A stretch of DNA of 35,314 nt from the NCBI GenBank assembly GCA_016872015.1, contig VHBK01000012.1:1-35314 (forward strand), in the 5' to 3' direction. The notes beneath the pieces were generated by a model. That model saw nothing but the letters and a program-made list of their open reading frames with translations. It was not told the origin of the DNA and did no database searches. Both the position numbers and the translations under genes were made by a program. The stretch's first letter is position 1. Each line of letters begins with the position of its first letter. This document shows positions 27,803 through 35,314 of this stretch, in pieces. This DNA is from Nitrososphaerota archaeon (lineage in GTDB: Archaea > Thermoproteota > Nitrososphaeria > Nitrososphaerales > Nitrosopumilaceae).

Positions 27803-30262
27803 TCAGTGATTTGTGCGCAGTTTACGTGATTTTCTGATATATAGAATAACGCCGACAATTATTGCGCCCAATATAACAAAGACAATTCCATAGTTGTTTT
27901 GTGTCTCTGATTTTTCCGATTCTAGTATAGTTTCAGTATAGGCCTCATCAATTTTATCCACTGTTGAAAAGCTTGTCAGATAAATATCCGGCTTGAGAAC
28001 AGAGTCAGATATTGCATAGACTTTGATGTCGTGGCCTCCCAACATCATGGTATTAGTTACTTGAGAGTCAAGCAAAATTTCTGCAGAATTATCTTTAACT
28101 GGGATTATGCCACTTGTTATTTCTGCGCCAGACGCATCATTTACAAAATAATACAGAGTCGTCGAATGCTCGGTGGTGATTGGAATGGTAATATCGTGTC
28201 CGCGCATTATTTTGTCTGGCACGTCAATTGATGTGATTTGTGGTAGGCTTACTTGCTCAAAGATATTCCAGTGTCCTGCGGAAAACGGATAGGACTCGTC
28301 ATCAAATGCGCGAACCGTAATTGTCCTCGCTTCCGGAGAATAACTATCCAAATAGAACGGTCCGTTGCTAATTACCGCATGGTTTTTCTGCGCTATCCAC
28401 GATATGGTGCTTTGGTATCTGGAATCATAGTATTGTGAATTATTGCCAAATTTTTCCAGTGCAGGCGGCACATAGCCAGACTCGGAGAATTCCTCGAGGT
28501 ATTGCGATATCAATTGTGCATCACGCGGAATAATCAGGGAAAGCCAGTTGAGGCTTTTTGCCTGGGCGTCGGTTCTCGAAAACGAGGCTTTGCCATCAAT
28601 TACTGCCTGCTCCATTGCTGCCATTGGCTCCCAGGGCATTGTAACCCAGACTCCTCCCCAGTCGGCAATCTCAGTATCATCAAAGTGCCAATAGTCAACA
28701 TAGACTTCTATAGTGTTATCATCAATTGGTCTGACAGCAACTAGTGTCTTTGCTGCCTGGCTTGCAGTGGGGGTGTATTCAGGATCAAATGTCTTGTCGT
28801 TTTGCGTTTGTGCAGAACCCCATTCCTGTGTGAAATAAACAGAATACAGGACATCATTCATGTCCATTTTTTGGCCGTTGTGCCAGTTTGACCAGAGAAG
28901 TTCATATGTTACCTTGCTTGTCGCCTTTTTGCCTTCAGTGGATTGCCATTTTTGTAGTGTCGGATCCCAAAATATTGCATCATCTGGCACATCTAGTTTT
29001 CCTGTAGGTCCTGCTGTTTTCACATTCCAGTCTTGTCGCACTGCAAAGTTTTGGCCAGAATACGGATTTTTGAACATCCCAGGATCATACAGCACATCCC
29101 AAATATTTTTGGAGTATGCGTCTGCCAGGCCCCGCACTGGATTCCATGCACCCTGATAGATTTGCTTGACGCCAATTTTGAGTGTGTCATCGTTTGTCCT
29201 AGAGTTGATTGGCGTAAATCTGGTTTGTATTCCTCCTCCAAAATCATTGATTACGCCATCTAAGTTTTTGTTTACTACAAATGGGTCCACTTTGGCTGCT
29301 AGAAATATTCTCACAGACTCGTTTACGCCAAGAATTGTTGCCTGGCGAATCAGCTCGGCTCGCTCACCATATGTAGTGTAATTGCTGGAATAGATTTTCT
29401 GTGTAAGCTCATCGAGTTTTTCGTTTTTGTAGTTCCAGTATTGCGGATTGTTAAAGCCCGGCATGTTCGAATACCACGGAGAATACATTTGTGCAAGACC
29501 CAGAGGATCATACTTTACAAATGCAGACCGTCCTGCATAGCCTTCGGTGTATAGACTCCATTTGAGTTCGGCAGGATCAGAGCCATACACCAAAACATAT
29601 GCCTTGTTCAAATCCCCAAAGTCTTTTCTCACAGTAAAGCCTGACTTTTCAAGCTCGGACGATATTACCTCGCCAATGGATTTTCGTACTGGATCATCAT
29701 TTCTAATAAAAAATGTCACAGTGATTTGCTTGCCATTATAGTGCCACTTGCCGTCGATTTTTTGCGCTCCTGCTTCTATCATTGCCTCAGATATCATGGA
29801 ATTTGCAAGCTCCGGATTGTACCTAAAGTGGAACTTTTCAAGCTCGGATACAATATTTAGAAAATCAGGATCAAATGGACCGTAATTTGATGTCATTACT
29901 ACTCCATACCCAGACATTAGCTCATCTACGATTAGCTTTCTGTCAACTAGATAATTCAGTGCAAATCGCGCCTTTTGATAATAAAACGGGTTGAACTCTT
30001 CTCCTTGTGCTGGATTTACCAGTATGCTAAACGAGCCGCCGGTCGTGTAAAATATTTTCAGGTTGCTAGTGTCGGTGTCCGATATCAGCTCTGCTGGAAT
30101 TCGCGAATAGTAAATGTCCAGATTTTTCTTTTTTACTTCTTCGATTGCAGTGCTCTCATCGAGATACTGGATAAATTGGATTGTATCCACAAATGTGCCT
30201 TTTTCTGCAAAGGCAATCCCAAACCCAGATAATATTAAAACTGCAAAGAATAATACTTTCAC
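27803..30262 (-). CDS. ABC transporter substrate-binding protein, family 5 (peptide/nickel type), with C-terminal TM anchor
   Basis: 819 aa; FNPFYYQKARFALNYLVDRKLIVDELMSGYG and other SBP_bac_5-like segments; signal peptide; C-terminal GIVFVILGAIIVGVILYIRKSRK. Confidence 0.87.
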   Translation of the reverse strand: MKVLFFAVLILSGFGIAFAEKGTFVDTIQFIQYLDESTAIEEVKKKNLDIYYSRIPAELISDTDTSNLKIFYTTGGSFSILVNPAQGEEFNPFYYQKARFALNYLVDRKLIVDELMSGYGVVMTSNYGPFDPDFLNIVSELEKFHFRYNPELANSMISEAMIEAGAQKIDGKWHYNGKQITVTFFIRNDDPVRKSIGEVISSELEKSGFTVRKDFGDLNKAYVLVYGSDPAELKWSLYTEGYAGRSAFVKYDPLGLAQMYSPWYSNMPGFNNPQYWNYKNEKLDELTQKIYSSNYTTYGERAELIRQATILGVNESVRIFLAAKVDPFVVNKNLDGVINDFGGGIQTRFTPINSRTNDDTLKIGVKQIYQGAWNPVRGLADAYSKNIWDVLYDPGMFKNPYSGQNFAVRQDWNVKTAGPTGKLDVPDDAIFWDPTLQKWQSTEGKKATSKVTYELLWSNWHNGQKMDMNDVLYSVYFTQEWGSAQTQNDKTFDPEYTPTASQAAKTLVAVRPIDDNTIEVYVDYWHFDDTEIADWGGVWVTMPWEPMAAMEQAVIDGKASFSRTDAQAKSLNWLSLIIPRDAQLISQYLEEFSESGYVPPALEKFGNNSQYYDSRYQSTISWIAQKNHAVISNGPFYLDSYSPEARTITVRAFDDESYPFSAGHWNIFEQVSLPQITSIDVPDKIMRGHDITIPITTEHSTTLYYFVNDASGAEITSGIIPVKDNSAEILLDSQVTNTMMLGGHDIKVYAISDSVLKPDIYLTSFSTVDKIDEAYTETILESEKSETQNNYGIVFVILGAIIVGVILYIRKSRKLRTNH

Positions 30263-30375
30263 GAATCTACTATGGTATCATCTAATTTAAAGCTCCAATG
30301 GTGTTTTTTGCAACACTGTATTAGTACAAATCGTATGCAATCCTTTTAATTTACAAAAACAGAAAACAAAACAAA

Positions 30376-31014
30376 TTGAGCGCAAAACTGTGGCTTGATG
30401 GAATTGACGGTATCATCCCAGGCGGAATATCAATTGAGGATTTTGCAATGGTATCAAAGATAGACAAGAATTCTGCAAGGCGCATGATCCAGGAGCTTGC
30501 AGCAAATGATATCGGCAGCTTTGATGGTACCACAATAGAATTTGAGGAAGGCGACAAGCTCCGAGCTGCAATCATTGCCCTAAGCAAGGGAATCCTAGTT
30601 GACGAAATAGCAAAACACTTGGACTGGAGGGACTTTGAGGGCTTGGCAGCAAAGATACTGGAAATTCATGATTTTGCCACAATGAGGAATCTGATTCTGA
30701 CTGGCCCACGCATGGAAATCGATGTTGTTGGAATCAGGCTGGGCGTTGCAATGCTAATTGACTGCAAGCACTGGAAAAAGATGACGCCATCAGCATTAAA
30801 TGAAATTGTCCAAAAGCAAATAGAGCGCACAAAACACTATGTCTCAAAAACAAAGGGTGCAATTGCAGCACCAGTCATAGTAACATTATACCAGGACAAG
30901 GTAAGCTTTGTGGATAAGGTCCCAGTTGTCCCAATTTTCCAGCTGGGAAATTTTTTGGATGAATTTTACGGAAACTTGGAAAATATAGAGACTATAGGAA
31001 AAGAGAGCCAATAA
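30376..31014 (+). CDS. Predicted Mrr/restriction-endonuclease-like PD-(D/E)XK protein with N-terminal winged-helix-like region
   Basis: LDWRDFEGLAAKILE, then EIDVVGIRLGVAMLIDCKHWKK (D...DxK variant) and QKQIERTKHY. Confidence 0.7.
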   Translation: MSAKLWLDGIDGIIPGGISIEDFAMVSKIDKNSARRMIQELAANDIGSFDGTTIEFEEGDKLRAAIIALSKGILVDEIAKHLDWRDFEGLAAKILEIHDFATMRNLILTGPRMEIDVVGIRLGVAMLIDCKHWKKMTPSALNEIVQKQIERTKHYVSKTKGAIAAPVIVTLYQDKVSFVDKVPVVPIFQLGNFLDEFYGNLENIETIGKESQ

Positions 31015-32734
31015 AGACAAGAAAACTTCCAATGGCAAATCCCTTGGTTAGTAAAAGAGACTTGTCCAGTGCCTTGGAAAAGTCCTCAAGGACTGCAGTG
31101 CCCATTACTTTGACCTCGGCTTTATGTTCTAGGATCTCAAATGATGTGGGTTCCAGCTTGGCCTCTGCCTGCTTTGCTATGGAATAATACCAGTTTGCCA
31201 TGGTGTCAGGAGTAGTAATTTTGCCAAATGGATAGTAGCCGGTTCTTGTGCGCACAACAATAGAGCTAAAGTGAGTATCTGATGTGCACAATTCCACTAG
31301 TGCCATGCCGTTTTTTGCAAAATGATTTACGACATGTTCACGCACGCCATTTTCCATGTTATTAGAGTCAGACCAGCCAAAAAAGAAATTCTTGCCGTTT
31401 ATTTTCAAACATAATACGCCAAGACCTCCAGGGCCAAGATCAATTGATTTTACATCCATGCCGTTGGAATTTGCATATCCAAACTCTAGTGCATATGATT
31501 CCTTTGTAACAAGAGACTCTAGTGTTGCCTTTGCTGCTTTTAGCATGTCTTGCGAGTCTTCTTGGCCAATTTCCTCACCCATTGCATTGTGACAATCCAC
31601 TACCAAAATTCTCTCAAAGTCTCGATTACTTGCAAGCTGTTCAATTTCCTTTTTGATATTACTTGGTACATCTTCCATTCCGTGCGGCGATAATGACAAA
31701 AACAAGATTGCTGTCTTTTCAAAGAGCATTCCTGTGACGCGCGCCTTGTTCACAGTTACTGTTACTGGCTCTGTACAGTTAGAGCCCTTTTTGAGAACCA
31801 TGTTAGTTGAGAATGTTCCAAGATAGTCATTTACCGCATCCTGTGATGGTAAATTCAGCGCATGGTCAGATACGCTGTGCATTACCATTGCAGACGAGTT
31901 TAGCGTCTTGTAAATTCTATATGTGATGTTGCTTCCTCCAATTGGGTGGTATGGCCCTGGGTGCACCCCTGGCAAGACCATCCTAAAGTCGCCATTATTT
32001 GACTGGAATCTAATCTGCGATGTTAGAACATTTGATGGATTTGAGCGCGACTCAATTATAGATTCTACTTCTTCATAGTTATCTTTACCCCTTGATGCCA
32101 AATATGCCTGGATTAGCTCGTGTGTACTTTTGACTTCTGGATGGCCTGCCCTATCAGTAAGATATGACCAAATCGATGCAATTGCCAAAAATGTAGCGCC
32201 TAGGCCCATTACAATTGGGTCAGTCAGAGACGATACCCACAATTCCTGCGGAATTAATACAAGATACATTGCTACTGGCTGAACAAAGCAAATCGCCCAC
32301 GCCTTTCTCATTGATAGTCCCAAAGTGGTAGTGAGCAGTCCGATTCTAAAGCTGGTAAAAATCAGCATTCCTTCTGTCACATATAACAATGACATCTCAG
32401 GTTTTCCCAAAACGGAAAATGCCGCCAGTCCCATTAATACAATTGCAAGCCACGACATGTTGCCAAAAAGCGACATGTGCAGTGCTTTGGAGTATTCGCG
32501 GTTTCGAATTAGTCTTGCATCGATTTTTTGCGTGATTAGCAGGATGCCCATCAAAATCGGCAGACGGAATGCAAGCTCGTCTTGCCTGTCAAGATATGAT
32601 GTCAAAATGAAATATCCAGTGATTGCAGATACAATTGCAGAAAATATCAGTGAATGATATTTTGATGATGGGGTAAGTAATGTCAGGGAATAACGCTTGT
32701 GTATTTTAGATACATCATCGTATGATTCTGTCAT
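30992..32734 (-). CDS. DUF2070-family archaeal membrane protein
   Basis: 580 aa; N-terminal TM block and soluble domain with LPGVHPGPYHPIGGSNITYRIYK, SPHGMEDVP, VVDCHNAMGEE. Confidence 0.85.
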   Translation of the reverse strand: MTESYDDVSKIHKRYSLTLLTPSSKYHSLIFSAIVSAITGYFILTSYLDRQDELAFRLPILMGILLITQKIDARLIRNREYSKALHMSLFGNMSWLAIVLMGLAAFSVLGKPEMSLLYVTEGMLIFTSFRIGLLTTTLGLSMRKAWAICFVQPVAMYLVLIPQELWVSSLTDPIVMGLGATFLAIASIWSYLTDRAGHPEVKSTHELIQAYLASRGKDNYEEVESIIESRSNPSNVLTSQIRFQSNNGDFRMVLPGVHPGPYHPIGGSNITYRIYKTLNSSAMVMHSVSDHALNLPSQDAVNDYLGTFSTNMVLKKGSNCTEPVTVTVNKARVTGMLFEKTAILFLSLSPHGMEDVPSNIKKEIEQLASNRDFERILVVDCHNAMGEEIGQEDSQDMLKAAKATLESLVTKESYALEFGYANSNGMDVKSIDLGPGGLGVLCLKINGKNFFFGWSDSNNMENGVREHVVNHFAKNGMALVELCTSDTHFSSIVVRTRTGYYPFGKITTPDTMANWYYSIAKQAEAKLEPTSFEILEHKAEVKVMGTAVLEDFSKALDKSLLLTKGFAIGSFLVFIGSLFL

Positions 32735-32743
32735 TTTAGGTCT

Positions 32744-32914
32744 TTATTTTATCAGGAATAAGTCAAGCATCCAAGATACTACAATTAGACCAACTGGAAT
32801 TGCAACTACGATTCGTGGATCGAGTCTGTATCCTTTAGTTTCGTCCTCAAAGAAGCGCAATAAACCTGCAGACGATGCTGGTAGTGGTGCGCTTTTCTTT
32901 TTGCTACTGCTCAT
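32744..32914 (-). CDS. Preprotein translocase subunit Sec61-beta (56 aa)
   Basis: Below the ORF-track cutoff; reads MSSSKKKSAPLPASSAGLLRFFEDETKGYRLDPRIVVAIPVGLIVVSWMLDLFLIK*, typical Sec61-beta layout. Confidence 0.9.
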   Translation of the reverse strand: MSSSKKKSAPLPASSAGLLRFFEDETKGYRLDPRIVVAIPVGLIVVSWMLDLFLIK

Positions 32915-32951
32915 TTGATTGTGAAGCTAGGAACTAAAGATAAAAACTTTA

Positions 32952-33278
32952 TCATTTCTGTAACTTGGAAACAGTCTCTAAAAGCGCGTTTATCGATTTT
33001 AGTATTTGTTGTTGTTTTTCATGGTCTTTTTCCGCCTCTAGCTCCTTTGTGAGATCTTCCAGTTTTTTGTTCATAGAATCCAATATAGGATTCTTTGGCT
33101 GATCTATTTTCGGCGCCTCCACAACCTTGCTCTGGTCAGGCTCTTTTCCACAGCTGACACAAAGAGCATTGCCGTCTTTCATTACGCGAACCCCCTTGCA
33201 ATACGGACACGGCTCTGCAAGAAGTGTGGCCCCCTTTAACAATAATTCTACTGCCTTTTTTCGAAGATCCTGCGACAT
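32952..33278 (-). CDS. Sjogren's syndrome/scleroderma autoantigen 1 (autoantigen p27) family zinc protein
   Basis: MSQDLRKKAVELLLKGATLLAEPCPYCKGVRVMKDGNALCVSCGK; start 33278 preferred over 33293. Confidence 0.85.
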   Translation of the reverse strand: MSQDLRKKAVELLLKGATLLAEPCPYCKGVRVMKDGNALCVSCGKEPDQSKVVEAPKIDQPKNPILDSMNKKLEDLTKELEAEKDHEKQQQILKSINALLETVSKLQK

Positions 33279-33370
33279 GATATGATACATCAAGTCTTTG
33301 ATAAAAAAACTTGCAAGAAAATTCCAATAAGGCTTAATAGTCGGCTCAAGGAAATTATTTTAGTAAAATA

Positions 33371-33679
33371 ATGGCAGTAATTTGCAACACATGTGGACTA
33401 CCTGAAGATTTGTGTGCTTGCGGCGATCTTAACAAAGAATCAACCAAAATTGTTATCAGACTAGAAGAAAGGCGATTTAAGAAAAAGGGCACAATGATCG
33501 AAGGGCTGGATTCAAAGCTAAACGACCTAAACGGAACGCTATCTGAGCTAAAGCGCAAGTACGCCTGCGGTGGGACAACAAAGGACAACTATATTTTCCT
33601 CCAAGGAGACCACCGAGACACCATGAAAGAAACCCTAGTCAGACTCGGATTCTCCGAATCAAGCATCGAAGTCCACTAA
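33371..33679 (+). CDS. Translation initiation factor aIF1 / SUI1 family
   Basis: CNTCGLPEDLCACG N-terminus, KIVIRLEERRFKKKGTMIEGLD, LKRKYACGGTTKDNYIFLQGDHRD. Confidence 0.94.
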   Translation: MAVICNTCGLPEDLCACGDLNKESTKIVIRLEERRFKKKGTMIEGLDSKLNDLNGTLSELKRKYACGGTTKDNYIFLQGDHRDTMKETLVRLGFSESSIEVH

Positions 33680-34657
33680 ATGCAAGACCACAAAATCCTG
33701 CAGGGCCTAGCAATTCCATATTCCGCTTTAATCTCAGTTGTTTTCGGACTGATGATACTATCATTCCCAATCGGCGCGTATTTGTTTTTCAACTCCCAAA
33801 TAGGAAAAAGCGTTGATTATGCATTACCCATAACAGAATTAGATTTTTTAAAGGGACAGGACTGGCTTGGCTGGCTTGGAATCGGCGATGTCTTTATTGT
33901 GGCCTGGGCCGCATTTCTGATTTTATTTGTAATATCCAGCATGGGGCCAAAAAAGAACTTTCTCAAAGTATTGTCTCCTATAATGTCTGGCTCGTATGAA
34001 TCCCAGGATGGCAGCTACCTAGTCCAGATTATCAAGTGGTTCTCAATCATCATTGTGTTATCTGGATTAATTGACATCACACAACGGTTGGTAGGCATCA
34101 CAATAACGCCGCCAACCTTTGAGAACGACCTGACAGGATTTTTAGGAATCACCACTGCACCAATAATTGAAGAGATTGGCTTTAGAATAATTCTAGTCGG
34201 CATTCCTCTGTTTTTGCTATACTCTCATAGAGCATCCGCAAGATTGTTCTTCAAGTCATTGTGGAATCCGTCCGCAAATCTGCCAATCACTAGTCCAAAA
34301 AAGGCAATCATACTTGTTGTACTAGTAGGTGTCATGTTTGGGGCAACCCATGTTCTGTCGGATCAGTGGAGCAACGGCAAGTTTGCCCAGGCAGCAATGG
34401 CAGGAATAATAATTGGTTGGGTCTACTATCGATACGGCTTTGTTGCTGCATTGCTAATCCATTGGGCGACAAACTATGTCGTGTATTCTTATGCATATTT
34501 GGTGTCAAGCATCAACGAAACAAGAGTGATGGACTCGTTTTCACATTCCCTTATTTTGACAATAGAGGTAATTTTGCTTCTGACAGGTGCACTTGCAATT
34601 GCGCTAAGTATACTAGAATACAGAAAGAACAAGATGGTAAAAAGTCTAAGCGTCTAG
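33680..34657 (+). CDS. CPBP-family intramembrane metalloprotease
   Basis: EEIGFR motif, FGATH motif and HWATNY in a multi-TM protein. Confidence 0.9.
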   Translation: MQDHKILQGLAIPYSALISVVFGLMILSFPIGAYLFFNSQIGKSVDYALPITELDFLKGQDWLGWLGIGDVFIVAWAAFLILFVISSMGPKKNFLKVLSPIMSGSYESQDGSYLVQIIKWFSIIIVLSGLIDITQRLVGITITPPTFENDLTGFLGITTAPIIEEIGFRIILVGIPLFLLYSHRASARLFFKSLWNPSANLPITSPKKAIILVVLVGVMFGATHVLSDQWSNGKFAQAAMAGIIIGWVYYRYGFVAALLIHWATNYVVYSYAYLVSSINETRVMDSFSHSLILTIEVILLLTGALAIALSILEYRKNKMVKSLSV

Positions 34658-34666
34658 ATTTGTAAA

Positions 34667-35311
34667 TTAGGGTTTCCAGTCTTTAGGCATAGAGCCACGA
34701 TTTGAGTTTGGTTTTGGCTCTTCCTTTGGTGCCTCATGTCCTGCTGGAAGTGAGCCACGTGTAGAGCCCTGGTCATAGACACTTGTGTGTTGCTTGTAGC
34801 TAGTGTCGCCTGTTGCAAGTTCTGCTTCGCCTCTGTTGGTCTTGTATCCACCAGATGCCTCACTTGTGTCAACTCCTCGAAGATATTTTGGGTCAATGCC
34901 AGTCTGGATGTATTCAGATTCTTTCTTTGCTTTTTTGTTGCTCCACCAAAAGAATCCACCTGCGCCGGCTGCTGCCATGCCAGCCATTCCATATATGATG
35001 AATATTGGGAACGAACCGGACGATGTCTGTGCGCCAGTAGACGGTGCCACTGGGGATACACCCACTACCTCACCGCCATTTAGTTTGTCAGGCGATGCAT
35101 AGCCTGCAAGGAAGATGTTGCCAGAGTCACCAGACTCGATTGTTCTAATGTGATAAGTTTTATCAGAGGTAAATGTCACCTCAAATTCTTTTTCTTTGAT
35201 TTGTCCTTCACGGAAGCTGCTCTCACCCATGGTAAATGATGATACCACTACCTTGGCGCCGGAAAATCCGTATTTGCTGGTCTCTGCAACTATACCAGTT
35301 GGGTCTGCCAA
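34667..35311 (-). CDS. Membrane-anchored protein of unknown function, likely truncated at the window edge
   Basis: Beta-rich N-terminal part, TM FIIYGMAGMAAAGAGGFFWW, charged C-terminal tail; the nominal start is a TTG at the extreme edge. Confidence 0.7.
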   Translation of the reverse strand: MADPTGIVAETSKYGFSGAKVVVSSFTMGESSFREGQIKEKEFEVTFTSDKTYHIRTIESGDSGNIFLAGYASPDKLNGGEVVGVSPVAPSTGAQTSSGSFPIFIIYGMAGMAAAGAGGFFWWSNKKAKKESEYIQTGIDPKYLRGVDTSEASGGYKTNRGEAELATGDTSYKQHTSVYDQGSTRGSLPAGHEAPKEEPKPNSNRGSMPKDWKP

Positions 35312-35314
35312 AAA

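Noticed and set aside
1-35314. tRNA, rRNA, CRISPR array, transposon or prophage
   Set aside because: No T-loop GGTTCGAATC-type motifs, regularly spaced repeats, integrase/transposase ORFs or viral structural genes were seen on reading.

Overview
The window looks like ordinary, gene-dense chromosome from an ammonia-oxidising-type archaeon (Nitrososphaeria/Thaumarchaeota). I infer this from archaeal ProRS, Alba, aIF1/SUI1, Sec61-beta, NreA, PAC2, DUF2070, the autoantigen p27 family, a Dpo4-like Y-family polymerase and a tubulin-superfamily protein. I found no rRNA, tRNA, CRISPR array, transposase or phage module. The points most worth a second look are: (1) a tubulin/FtsZ-superfamily gene with tubulin-like G-box and T3 motifs but a degenerate T7 loop, next to a small coiled-coil gene (11914-13861); (2) two secreted-type ORFs (24489-27485) in the same frame, separated by a single TAA, that read as one ~1000-residue protein; (3) an exosortase/archaeosortase-family protein with Ser where the catalytic Cys is expected; (4) a cobalamin-binding-type protein split by a one-base frameshift in an A-run with an ATGA junction; (5) PIP-box-like C-termini on both the Y-family polymerase and NreA; (6) several microproteins below the ORF-track cutoff, including Sec61-beta and a C2H2 zinc finger; (7) intergenic palindromes and repeats; (8) frequent 4-23 bp overlaps between convergent genes, several at a shared CTAG stop. 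All family calls come from reading the sequence; no searches were run.
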